Of a stretch of 64,000 nucleotides of DNA, positions 26,101-35,400 are shown in pieces. Source of the DNA: Caulobacter sp. (GTDB taxonomy: Bacteria; Pseudomonadota; Alphaproteobacteria; Caulobacterales; Caulobacteraceae); assembly GCF_017744445.1 (NCBI RefSeq), contig NZ_JAGIBH010000005.1, positions 1-64,000 on the forward strand, in the 5' to 3' direction. Below the pieces are notes generated by a model. It saw only the letters and a list, made by a program, of their open reading frames with translations, searched no databases and was not told where the DNA came from. Position 1 is the stretch's first letter; each line of letters begins with the position of its first letter. The position numbers and the translations under genes were made by a program.

Positions 26101-27541
26101 GCTCATCCCGTTCTTGCTGAAGGCCAACCTGGCGCTCGCGGCGGCGGTGCTGCTGGTGCTGTTCCTGCGCCAGCCTGTCCGGACCACATTCGGCGCCCGC
26201 AGCGCCTACGCCCTGTGGCTGGTTGTTCCACTGTCGATCCTGGCCCTGCTGATCCCCGCGCGGACCATCACCCTGCCCGCGCCGGCCGCGCCCAAGGCCG
26301 TAGCCGCTGTCGCAGCGCGCGGTCCGACCGCGCCAGCGCCTCAGCCCGTCGCCCAGCCAGCGCGATCGCTGCCGATCGGTGAGGCCGCCCTGGGCCTGTG
26401 GCTCGCCATCACCCTGGCGGCCCTGATCATTCAGGCCGAACGCCAGCGGCGGTTCGTCCGATCGCTGGGCAAGCTCAGCGCCGCCGACGGTCTCTTCTGG
26501 TCCGACCGCCCTGGCGTTGGCCCGGCCGTGATCGGCGCTCTGGCCCCCCGCGTGGTGCTGCCGGCCGACTTCGCGGCCCGGTTCTCGCCCGAGGAGCAGG
26601 CGCTGATCCTGGCCCATGAGCGCAACCACCTGGCCGTCGGCGACGCCCAGATCAACGCCGCCGTCACGGCCTTGCAGTGCCTCTTCTGGTTCAACCCGCT
26701 GATCCATGTCGGCGCGGCCGTGCTGCGCGTCGACCAGGAGATCGCCTGCGACGCCGCCGTGCTGGCCCGCCATCCCAAGGCCCGCCGGACCTATGGCGAG
26801 GCCATGCTGAAGACCCAGCTGGCGGCCTGCGCACCGCCGTTGGGCTGCCACTGGCCCGCCTCGGCCAACAAGCAACTGAAGGAGCGTTTCACCTTGCTCG
26901 CCCACCACCACGCCAATCGCCGTCGCCACCTGGCCGGCGCCGCTGCCGTCGCGATCTTGAGCCTCTCAGCCGGCGTGGCCGCCTGGGCTGCTCAGCCCGC
27001 GCAGGTCGTCCAGCAGAGCCCGGAACAGGCCAAGCGCGCCATTGCGCGCCACCTGAGCCAGCCTTTGTTCGACGCCGTCCGCTCTGGCGACACGGGTGCC
27101 GTCCGTGAACTGATCGACCTAGGCGCCAACGCCAATGCCGTGCTGCCCGGCGACGGCTCGCCGCTGATCGAGGCCGCGCGCCACGGCCGCATGGACCTGG
27201 TCCAGATGCTTTTGGCGGCCGGCGCCGATCCCAACCTGCCCGTGCGCGGCGACGGCGCTCCGCTGATCCAGGCCTCGCTGTCGGGCAATCTGGAAATCGT
27301 CCGCCTGCTGGTCGAGCGCGGGGCCAATGTCGAGATCTACGTGCCCAATGACGAGACCCCGCTGATCAACGCCGCCCAGGCTGGCAACCTCGCCATCGTC
27401 CAATATCTGGTCGAGCGCGGCGCCGACGTGAACCGCGCGGTGCCGGCCAATGGCGGCACCCGTTCGCCGATGAGCGAAGCCAAGCGCAACGGCCGGCTCG
27501 ACGTCGTGACCTATCTGAAGAGCCGGGGCGCGCGCTCTTAA
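26090..27541 (+). CDS. M56 (BlaR1-like) membrane metallopeptidase with C-terminal ankyrin repeats
   Basis: 483 residues. Three N-terminal membrane spans, zinc site HERNH at 176-180 in LILAHERNHLAVGDAQINA, and the DQEIACDAAVL segment that supplies the third ligand. A fourth span covers about 280-302. BlaR1 carries a penicillin-binding sensor after this; here residues about 327-483 are ankyrin repeats instead (LFDAVRSGDTGAVRELIDLGANANAVLPGDGSPLIEAARHGRMDLVQMLLAAGADPN and three more). Given BlaR1 topology this region should be periplasmic. It likely receives a signal and triggers BlaI cleavage; the ligand is unknown. The ATG lies inside the end of the repressor gene. Confidence 0.85.
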   Translation: MTSELIPFLLKANLALAAAVLLVLFLRQPVRTTFGARSAYALWLVVPLSILALLIPARTITLPAPAAPKAVAAVAARGPTAPAPQPVAQPARSLPIGEAALGLWLAITLAALIIQAERQRRFVRSLGKLSAADGLFWSDRPGVGPAVIGALAPRVVLPADFAARFSPEEQALILAHERNHLAVGDAQINAAVTALQCLFWFNPLIHVGAAVLRVDQEIACDAAVLARHPKARRTYGEAMLKTQLAACAPPLGCHWPASANKQLKERFTLLAHHHANRRRHLAGAAAVAILSLSAGVAAWAAQPAQVVQQSPEQAKRAIARHLSQPLFDAVRSGDTGAVRELIDLGANANAVLPGDGSPLIEAARHGRMDLVQMLLAAGADPNLPVRGDGAPLIQASLSGNLEIVRLLVERGANVEIYVPNDETPLINAAQAGNLAIVQYLVERGADVNRAVPANGGTRSPMSEAKRNGRLDVVTYLKSRGARS

Positions 27542-27584
27542 GCGCGCCCACCTTTTCCCAACAAAATCAGCGAGTTTCAAAACG

Positions 27585-29081
27585 ATGGCGATCATCGACG
27601 CCCGGACTCTGCCTGACGCCAGCCCGATCGAGGCCGATCTCGTAATCATCGGCGGCGGCATGGCCGGCATCGCCCTGGCCAAGGAACTGGCCGGCGGCCC
27701 GCTGAAGGTCGTAATCCTGGAAGGCGGCGGCCTGGAAATCGACATGGAGAACCAGGCTCTCTACGCCGGCTCGGGCGTCCAGACGGCGCCGGGTAATCCG
27801 GACCGCGCCTTCGACGCCTATCCGATCCAGTCGCGCATCCGGGCGCTTGGCGGTTCAGGCATGGTCTGGGGCGGAAAGTGCGCACCGTTGGACCCCGCCG
27901 ACTTCGCCGAGCGCGCCTGGATCCCCCACAGCGGTTGGCCGATCACACGAGAGCAGATGCAGCCCTACTACGACCGCGCCTGCGACCTGCTGGAGATCCC
28001 GCGCTTTCCGCTGGAGCGGAAGGCCTCGGCCGATCCGGCGCTGCAGCCCCTGGCGCTGGACGCCGCCGACGGTTTCTTTCCGGCCCCGCGTGAGTTCTCG
28101 AAATTCTCGGGCGGGACCGACAAGGCCGCCTTCGACGCCTTCCGCACGAAGTTCGCGGACGCGGCCAACATCACCGTCTACCTGCACGCCAATGTCGTCA
28201 GGATTCGTCGCCAAGGCGCCGAAATCGTTGGCCTCGACATCGCCTGCCTGGACGGTAAGCGCCACTCGGCCAAGGCCGCGCGCTACGTCCTGGCCACCGG
28301 CGGCATCGAGAATGTCCGTCTGCTGCTGGCCTCCGACGGCCTGGGCAATCGCCAGGACCTGGTCGGCCGCTTCTTCCAGGGCCACGTGACCTATTCCAAC
28401 GAGGGCGACGCCGGCAACGAAGGCACGGCCGTGGCCATCGCGCGGGCCGAGCCGCTGGATCTCTACGCCCCGACCAAGCGGATGGCCGCACACTGCGTGA
28501 TCGGTTCAGGCCTCAAGGCCCAGACGCGAATGAAGACCGGCAACTTCACCGCTACCCTGTTCCGCGCCGACGTCCCCGATCCCGACAGCAAGACGATCGC
28601 CAAGACCAATGCCCGGACGGGCGACGGCCAACTACTTGGCTATTTCGCCATGACCGAGCACTTCCCCAATCCCGACAGCCGCGTGACCCTGGATCCGGAC
28701 CACAAGGACACCCTGGGCGTGCCGCGCGTGCGCCTGACCTGGACCTATGGCGAGAAAGACTATGCCTACCTCGAGCGCTCGGTCATCGGCCTCTCCGACG
28801 CCCTGGGTGCCTCGGGCGAAGGCCGGATGTGCTGGGCGATCCCGCGCGGCAAGCTGCTGGCCATCTCCAGCGCCTCGCGCCACCACATGGGCACGACGCG
28901 GATGCATGCCGATCCGAAGAAGGGCGTCGTCGATGCGGACCTGCGGCTGCACGAGGCCCGGAACCTCTATGTCGCCGGCAGCTCGGTGTTCCCGACCTCA
29001 GGCATCGCCAACCCGACCCTGACGATCCTGGCCCTGGTCATGCGCCTGGCCGACCACCTGAAGAGCGAGACTGTTCAATGA
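27585..29081 (+). CDS. GMC family FAD-dependent oxidoreductase
   Basis: 498 residues. Rossmann FAD site LVIIGGGMAGIALAKEL at about 20-36, GMC segment GGSGMVWGGKCAPLDPADF, and a C-terminal catalytic region RHHMGTTRM with PTSGIANPTLTILAL. Large subunits of flavin dehydrogenases for sugars and alcohols look like this. Overlaps the small Tat protein gene by 4 bases. Together they resemble the large and small subunits of a gluconate/sorbitol-type dehydrogenase, but no cytochrome subunit is next to them. Electron acceptor unknown. Confidence 0.85.
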   Translation: MAIIDARTLPDASPIEADLVIIGGGMAGIALAKELAGGPLKVVILEGGGLEIDMENQALYAGSGVQTAPGNPDRAFDAYPIQSRIRALGGSGMVWGGKCAPLDPADFAERAWIPHSGWPITREQMQPYYDRACDLLEIPRFPLERKASADPALQPLALDAADGFFPAPREFSKFSGGTDKAAFDAFRTKFADAANITVYLHANVVRIRRQGAEIVGLDIACLDGKRHSAKAARYVLATGGIENVRLLLASDGLGNRQDLVGRFFQGHVTYSNEGDAGNEGTAVAIARAEPLDLYAPTKRMAAHCVIGSGLKAQTRMKTGNFTATLFRADVPDPDSKTIAKTNARTGDGQLLGYFAMTEHFPNPDSRVTLDPDHKDTLGVPRVRLTWTYGEKDYAYLERSVIGLSDALGASGEGRMCWAIPRGKLLAISSASRHHMGTTRMHADPKKGVVDADLRLHEARNLYVAGSSVFPTSGIANPTLTILALVMRLADHLKSETVQ

Positions 29082-29401
29082 CGAGCCGCCGCGACCTGCT
29101 GGCCGCCCTCGTAGCGCTTGCCGCGACCCCTGCCCTGGCGCGCGCGCCGGACGCCTTCGCGGGTCTGGATCCCGCCGCCGTGCGCCGAATGGGCGAGGCC
29201 TGGCGCAAACTGCACCCGAACGCCTCCATCCGTGAGCTGACGAAGCGCCTTTTCCCCGCCGGACGCGGCCCTGACGCCTTGCCCGGTCTGCGCGCCCAGG
29301 CGGCCGCCGACTTCCGCAAGGGCGCGGTGTTCAGCTATCGCGGCTGGAGGCTGTCGGACACCGAAGGCGCGCTGTTCGCGCTGCTGTCGCTGGAAGCCTG
29401 A
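29078..29401 (+). CDS. Small Tat-signal protein paired with the GMC oxidoreductase
   Basis: 107 residues. N-terminus TSRRDLLAALVALAATPALARA is a twin-arginine-type signal. The mature 85 residues are helical (RRMGEAWRKLHPNASIRELTKRLF). Small Tat-bearing subunits escort GMC flavoproteins to the periplasm as a folded pair, which fits the 4-base overlap and the absence of any signal on the large subunit. No database family was named with certainty. The last 67 bases overlap the 3' end of the convergent membrane-protein gene. Confidence 0.75.
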   Translation: MTSRRDLLAALVALAATPALARAPDAFAGLDPAAVRRMGEAWRKLHPNASIRELTKRLFPAGRGPDALPGLRAQAAADFRKGAVFSYRGWRLSDTEGALFALLSLEA

Positions 29402-30171
29402 TACTCGACGTTCAGCCGCCACAGGGCGAAGGCCGCGCCGGTCAGGGTCAAGGCGACCGAGGTCATGGTCCATTCCATGCGGCTGGTCGGCTCGGCGACG
29501 ATGCGCGGGATGTGCAGCAGCACCACGAAGCTGCCCATCATGCCGGTGATCGCCGGCCCGGCGGCCTTCAGCCCGCGATTGGACAAAAACGCCAGCCCGG
29601 CCAGCACGTGCCCCGCGCCCGTCGCCGCCGCCCAGCCGGTGCGCCACGGCAGCCAGGCCGGGACCATCTGCGCCGTGAAGCTCAGATAGACGAAGTGCGA
29701 GAGGCCAAAGACCAGCAGGCACAGCCCGAAGGCGATGCGGGTCGAAAAAGCCAGGCGGCGTCGCAAGTCTCCTCCGAGGGATAGCGCGAGGAGCGCGACG
29801 CCGCCCGCCGACATCGTCGCGCTCTCGGCCAGGCCCAGCCATTCGGCGACTGTGCTGGGTTGCGCGACGACGCGGGGGCCATGGAGCAAGGCGGCCCAAA
29901 GACCGAAGAAGATCGCCAGGAGCAGCCGGCCGCCCTTCGCCAGGCGCGGCAGCACCGCCGCCACGGCCGCGGCGGCCATCGCGACGGCGGAGGCGGAGGC
30001 CAGCATGGACCGGAGAGGAACGGTGTCCGGCACGGGCTGCCACTGGAAGGCGAAGTCGCTTGAGATCAGTCCCAGCACGCCCAGCAGAAACGCGCCCAGC
30101 GCATAGGGAACCGCCGTCTTCGACACCACCACCCCGACTCCCCCTGAAACCTCGGTGAGGCCAAGGAGCAC
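29335..30171 (-). CDS. Multi-pass membrane protein, DoxX-like
   Basis: 278 residues with about seven hydrophobic segments. Two related blocks appear (LLHGPRVVAQPSTVAEWLGLAESATMSAGG and VLLHIPRIVAEPTSRMEWTMTSVALTLTG), showing an internal duplication. FGLSHFVYLSFTAQMVPAWLP resembles DoxX-family membrane proteins. The 3' end overlaps the coding end of the Tat protein gene by 67 bases on the other strand, an unusually long convergent overlap. Follows the AraC gene by 33 bases. Confidence 0.65.
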   Translation of the reverse strand: MLLGLTEVSGGVGVVVSKTAVPYALGAFLLGVLGLISSDFAFQWQPVPDTVPLRSMLASASAVAMAAAAVAAVLPRLAKGGRLLLAIFFGLWAALLHGPRVVAQPSTVAEWLGLAESATMSAGGVALLALSLGGDLRRRLAFSTRIAFGLCLLVFGLSHFVYLSFTAQMVPAWLPWRTGWAAATGAGHVLAGLAFLSNRGLKAAGPAITGMMGSFVVLLHIPRIVAEPTSRMEWTMTSVALTLTGAAFALWRLNVEYQASSDSSANSAPSVSDSLQPR

Positions 30172-30204
30172 GGCGTGATATGCGGAACTTGGGGTTTGTT
30201 GCGG

Positions 30205-31029
30205 TCAGGCCGCCTGACGCCACGCCCGGGGCGAACAGCCGAACGCCTCGCGGAAGGTGTGGTTGAAGTGCGAGAGGTCGTTGAAGCCAACGTTCAGGGC
30301 GATCGTGATGATCGGCGCCTTCGTGTCCAACAGTTGGTCGGCGGCGGCCTTGAGGCGCGCGCCGATCTGGAACTGGCGCGGCGTCTCGCCGGTCACGTCC
30401 CGGAAGGCGCGGATGAAGTGATAGCGCGACAGGCCCGCACTGGCGGCCAGCTCGGTGAGCGGCAAGGTCTCGGCATAACGACGCTGGACGTCGTGAGCGA
30501 CCTCGCGCACCCGGCCATGATCGACACGGCTGGCGTCGCGGCGGCGCACGCGGCGGCCCAGGGCCAAGGCCGCGGCGGTGACGGCGACCACAGCCTCCTC
30601 CTGCGGGCGAACATCCCGCGCCAACTGGCGGATCGCGCCATACAGCGGCGCGGTCTCCCGGCCGGAAGCGACAGCGGCTACGGCGAAGCGGCCGTCAGCG
30701 CAGCGCAGGTCCTCGGCCAGTTCGTCCATCAGGACGTCGTCCAGCGCCAGCACGGCGCGGCGGTTACCGGCCCCGTCCAGATGCAGGCAGCCGAAGCTCT
30801 CCTGCGCATTGCCCAGCACGATCGCGCCGGGCGTGGCGGTCGCCGAGCCCACGGGGGTCTGGTAGCCGAAGACGCCCGACACCACCGCCCCGATCGCCGA
30901 GCGGGCATAGCGGTGGCGGGCCAGGGTCCTGGCGGGCGCGGCGCAGCGGACGTCGCCAGCGCCGTAGAGGCCGCCCCGGCTGTCCAGGACGGGACCGTCC
31001 TCTTCGACCCGGAACTCGGCCCCCGCCAT
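30205..31029 (-). CDS. AraC family transcriptional regulator
   Basis: 274 residues. C-terminal double helix-turn-helix: LTELAASAGLSRYHFIRAFRDVTGETPRQFQIGARL and ITIALNVGFNDLSHFNHTFREAFGCSPRAWRQ. The N-terminal half is a sensing domain with RHRYARSAIGAVVSGVFGYQ-like text and is not a clear cupin match. The ATG at 31029 gives a compact protein. It sits five bases after the DUF2147 gene and 33 before the membrane-protein gene, so it probably regulates this operon or a linked one. Confidence 0.88.
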   Translation of the reverse strand: MAGAEFRVEEDGPVLDSRGGLYGAGDVRCAAPARTLARHRYARSAIGAVVSGVFGYQTPVGSATATPGAIVLGNAQESFGCLHLDGAGNRRAVLALDDVLMDELAEDLRCADGRFAVAAVASGRETAPLYGAIRQLARDVRPQEEAVVAVTAAALALGRRVRRRDASRVDHGRVREVAHDVQRRYAETLPLTELAASAGLSRYHFIRAFRDVTGETPRQFQIGARLKAAADQLLDTKAPIITIALNVGFNDLSHFNHTFREAFGCSPRAWRQAA

Positions 31030-31034
31030 GGCGC

Positions 31035-31490
31035 CTAGAGCGCCCGGCCGGTCGACGCGGTGTCGACCCGCGTCCAGGTCTGCGACTTGCACAGGAAGTT
31101 GGGCAGCAGGCAGCCCTTGGCCTTCAGGGAGGCGCGGTCCAGCAGCTTGACCTGGCCCGAGAAGGTCATGTCCAGGTCGGGCACATAGACCCGGCCCTTC
31201 CACTCATTGGGATCGCTGGCGGAAAAGTCACGCAGCAGCTGCATGCCGACCAGGTCCTGGTTGTTCTTCTTCTTAACGTCGGCGCGCGCCTCGGCATTGG
31301 CCCAGACGACATAGCCGCAGGTGCGCGTCTCGCACGGCTTGATCTCGATATGGACGCTGCCCTTGGGATTGCGCCAGACGCCATAGACGTCGCCCGCCTT
31401 GAGCGGCGTGACATCGGCGGCCAGCGCGGCGCCGGCCAGGCTCGACAGCGCCACAACGGCTGCCGCCAGCAGCGTATTCCTACGGCTCAT
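31035..31490 (-). CDS. DUF2147 domain exported protein
   Basis: 151 residues. Signal peptide of about 24 residues ending GAALA. The mature domain has DVYGVWRNPKGSVHIEIKPC, CGYVVWA, an NQDLVGMQLLRDF...W.GRVYVPD block and DRASLKAKGCLLPNFLCKSQTW, all DUF2147 landmarks (a lipocalin-like small barrel). Four cysteines probably pair in the periplasm. Function unknown. First gene of the DUF2147-AraC-membrane protein run. Confidence 0.85.
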   Translation of the reverse strand: MSRRNTLLAAAVVALSSLAGAALAADVTPLKAGDVYGVWRNPKGSVHIEIKPCETRTCGYVVWANAEARADVKKKNNQDLVGMQLLRDFSASDPNEWKGRVYVPDLDMTFSGQVKLLDRASLKAKGCLLPNFLCKSQTWTRVDTASTGRAL

Positions 31491-31605
31491 GAAGCCCTCT
31501 TCCAACTCATCGACGCGCGCCATCCGGATCGCGGGCGCACGCTAGACGCTGGAGACAAGCAGGTGAAGCCGTCAGAATCTGGGCGAGCGCCCATTTTTGG
31601 GACCT

Positions 31606-32334
31606 CTAATCAAGCACGACGCTCTCGACCGGCACGGTCAGCAGGTAGCCCTGGCCCCGCACGGTGCGGATCAAAAGGTCACCGCCTTCCACCCGCGCCA
31701 GCTTGGCGCGCAGGCGGCTGACGATGACATTGATCTGCCGCTCGCTCTCGGAACGGTCGCCGGTATTGGGGTCCTGCAGCAACCGGGCGCGTGGCACGAT
31801 CTGCTGCGGGTTGGCCAATAACGTGCTCAGCAGGGTGAACTCGCCCGACGACAGCTCGACGCTGCGCTCATAGGAGTCGAACAGCTGCCGTGTGATGACG
31901 TTCAGCCGCCAGCCGTCGAAGCGGTAGATGTTGGCGCGGTCATCGTCGCGCCGCACGCGCAGGCCGGCCTGGCGTCGGCGCAGCACCGAGCGGATGCGGG
32001 CCAAGAGCTCCCGCTGGCGATAAGGCTTGGCCACATAGTCGTCGGCTCCGATCTCCAGGCCCACGACAATGTCGCTCTCTTCGGCCATGGCGCTGACCAC
32101 GATCACGCCCGGCTGGGGTTGCTGGCTGCGTAGACGGTTGCAGACCGAGAAGCCCCCCTCGCCCGGCAGCATGATGTCCAGCACCACCGCATCGACCGGC
32201 ACGGTGGTCAGGATCTTGTCCATCTGCCGCGCCGACGAGGCGGTGACGACCTCGTATTCGTGCCGGCACAGCAGGTCATGCATCTGCGACCGCGCGGACT
32301 GGTCCGCATCGAGAAGTAGGATCCTTTGCCGCAT
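31606..32334 (-). CDS. OmpR-family response regulator, no kinase nearby
   Basis: 242 residues. Receiver domain with acidic pair DAD and phosphoacceptor Asp in AVVLDIMLPGEGG, switch SAMAEE and Lys in DDYVAKPYRQRELLARI. The DNA-binding winged helix has ELSSGEFTLLSTLLANPQQIVPRARLL and RQINVIVSRLRAKL...IRTVRGQGYLL. The ATG at 32334 is 8 bases after GGAG; two further in-frame starts lie six to nine bases upstream. No histidine kinase gene is in the window, so the partner is elsewhere. The autotransporter gene ends 110 bases upstream on the same strand. Confidence 0.9.
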   Translation of the reverse strand: MRQRILLLDADQSARSQMHDLLCRHEYEVVTASSARQMDKILTTVPVDAVVLDIMLPGEGGFSVCNRLRSQQPQPGVIVVSAMAEESDIVVGLEIGADDYVAKPYRQRELLARIRSVLRRRQAGLRVRRDDDRANIYRFDGWRLNVITRQLFDSYERSVELSSGEFTLLSTLLANPQQIVPRARLLQDPNTGDRSESERQINVIVSRLRAKLARVEGGDLLIRTVRGQGYLLTVPVESVVLD

Positions 32335-32443
32335 GTCCATCACTCCGTCCTCTGGCGCGACTAAGGCGTAGCTGGGCGGAGCGGCGAAAATACTTTCCGT
32401 TTGTATTGCGAGGTTCGCGATTAAGGCGCGATTGTGGCGAGCG

Positions 32444-35400
32444 TCAGAACATCGCCCGGCCCGAGAACCGCATGTAGTAGCGGGTGGTCTTCTTGGCCGC
32501 CTCGGCCCCGCCTTCCAGCGCCAGATACGACAAGGCCGAGCCGGCGCGGATGGCGAAGCCCAGAGTCGCCGCGCCCCGCTTGTCGGCGATCGAGGTCAGG
32601 GTGAAGCTCTTCCCACCCCGGAACCGCGCCACGGTGTCGTCGAGGCTGCCCGACAGCGTCTTGCGATAACCGACCCGGATTTCCGGCCGCCACCACACCG
32701 CCTCGCCAAACTGCGCGCCAAGCATCAGGCCGACATCGCCGCTGAGATTGCTGAACGCCCGCGCGTCGCGGATCAGGTCGAAGCCATCGCCGCCCCCCGT
32801 CTCGCTGCGCTTGCCTTCCGAGAAGTAGAGGTAGTCCAGACGCGTTTCCGGCCGGATATAGGCGCGGCCGATCTTCTGCTCGTAGGCGATCCCGGCGAAG
32901 GCGTTGGCCGTAGCGCCGTTCCAGTGCGCGACATTGGTGGCCGAGGCGTCCGCCACGCCGTCGCCGTCGACGTCCTCGCTGTAGAAGCTGCGGTCGCCGG
33001 TCAGCCAGCCATAGCCGGCCCCGCCGCCCAGATTGAACCGCCAGCCGCCCACCGCGCGCCGCCAGTAGAGGCCAGCCTGGACCATCGTGTTGACCGTGTG
33101 CTCGCCAGCCTTGGCGGTGGTGTCGTGCTCCTCGACATTGACCATGGCCAGGGTCACGCCCAGCGCGCCGCCCGCATCGCCCATGGCCTCGTAACCGGCC
33201 ACGAAACCAAAAGCCGCCGCATCCGAACCCTGGTCGGTCCCGTCCTCGCGCTTCACCATGGTGTTGATCTGCTGCACCCAGACGCTGTCGGGCCCGTAGC
33301 GGTCGCCCAGGTCGGGACGCACGGCGGTGGCGGCCGAGATCTGCTGGTTCACCGACTGCAGCGCCGAGAACATGCCCAGCCCCTGGTCGGGCAGCATCTG
33401 GTTGTAGAGGTTGTAGAAGCCGTCGCGGGTGTTCTGGGCCAGGAAGGCGCCGGCGATGTCGTCGTTCTTGGACAGGGCCGCGAACACAGCGTCATAGGCC
33501 GACCCCTGGTTGGCGGTCATGCCCGCCTCACTGGCCGAGCGCCGGCGCACGTCGATATTGATGCTGTTCCCCGACTGATAGGCGTTGGCCACATAGAGGT
33601 ACGGCGCGCTGCCCAGCAGGTCCTGGTCGATCGTGCCGGCCGTCAGACTGCCGGCCTGGATGACCTCGAAGGTCGAGGCGTTGGTCAGCAGGTTGTTGAG
33701 CACCAACCCCAGCTTCGTCCCCGACTCGATCGTGGCGGTGTCGGCGATGATCCGCCCCCAGGTCCCGGCGGCCGGGTCGACGCTGAAGACCAGCTTGCTG
33801 CTGGCGCCCAGGGAGAGATTGGTGATCTTCAGGTCATTGGTGTTGGTCAGGGCCAGAATGCCGTCGCCGACGCTGATATTCAGGCGGCCGTCGCTGTCGG
33901 ACAGGCTGGTCAGCACATAGGCCCCGCCATCGATCTTCAGCGTGTCCAGGCCCGCGCCGAAGTCGATCGCCCCGATCACGGAGCCGTTCAGGACGTTCAG
34001 GGTGTCGTCGCCCGAGCCGAACTGGATCTTGCCGATGATGGCCGGCTCGTCGGCGTCATCCACGCCGTCGCCATCCGTATCGGTGTCGGCCACCCCGTCA
34101 TCGCCATCGTCCCCATCATTGACGCCGGTCTGGGTGATGGTGACGCCGGTGGTGTTCCTGGAGACGTCGATGGCGATGGCCTTGCCGGTGATGATCTCGT
34201 CCGAGGCGTCGGTATTGTCGTCGTCGGTGTCGTACTCATCATCCGTCGCCACCACATAGGCAGCGATCGAGCGGGTGTTTTTGATCGTCGTCAGCGTGCC
34301 GGCCTCGTCGAGGATGGCGTAGGCGTTGCCCTTCTCGCCCGACACCGTGGCGGTGATCACCCCGTCATTGTTCAACACGCGCGAGACCGCGCCCGAGTCG
34401 ATCACCAGGGCCCGTGCCGAGAACTCGCCCTCCGACACCGTAGAGGCGCTGATCGAGCCCTCGTTCCAAGTCGTCTCGGTGACCGAGCCGGCCTTTAGCC
34501 GCAACCCGTTGGTCTGGGCCTCGTAACCTGACGCGCCGATCGAGCTGGTCACCCGGATGCCGTTGGCGAGCAAGGTCTCGTAGCCGGCGTCGCCGCCAAT
34601 CTGCACGCCGGTGGTCTCGACGCCGTCATAGACGCTGGAGGCGCTGACCGAGCCGTTGATGACCAGGCCATAGGCGTTGTCGCCTTCGCCCACCGCGCCG
34701 ATCGTCACCGTGTTGGTGTTCGAGCCGATCTTCAACGCCGGCGCGCCGCCCACGACCGAGATCGAGGCCGTGCCTTCCGCGTTGTCGGCGATGCCGTCGC
34801 CGTCTTCATCGTCGGTGGTGTCGTCATTGGTGTCCGTCGGCGGCCGGTCCAGCAGCACCCCGTCCGAGACATTGGCGGCGATGTTCACCCCGCCGCCGCC
34901 TTCCAGCTTGTCGTCGGCGTCCAGCAGCGCCCGGTCGTCGGGATCGCTGTAGCGCGAGGTGACGCGGTAGCCGGTCGAATAGACCGAACCCTGCAACACG
35001 AAGGCCCCTTCGATCGGCGCATCGACCGCCACGCCCACCGAACCCTCGCCGATGACGGTGGTCGAGCCCTCGATCTGCACCTTGCCAGCGACCGGCGCGG
35101 CGATATGGACGCCGTAGCCGCGGTCGCCCGTGACGCTGATCGTGCCGGAATGGACGAGGTTGCCGACCAGCGGCGTCTCGACGCTGATGCCGGCCGAGTC
35201 CATGCCCTCGATGGTGATCGTGCCGGTGTTGGTGATCGTACCGGTAAACGGCTGGTCTCCGGTCAAGCGGATGCCATAGCGGCGATAACCCTTGGCGAAG
35301 AAGCCGTCATAGTCGCCGTCTTCGTCGGTATCCTCGTAGTCGTAGTCCTCGGTCAGGCTGATCGAGCCGGCGCTGGTCACGCTGCCCGTATGGCCGCCGA

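Noticed and set aside
32432..34498. A 688-codon plus-strand frame opposite the autotransporter gene
   Set aside because: Reverse reading of a repetitive gene; no start context and no domain.
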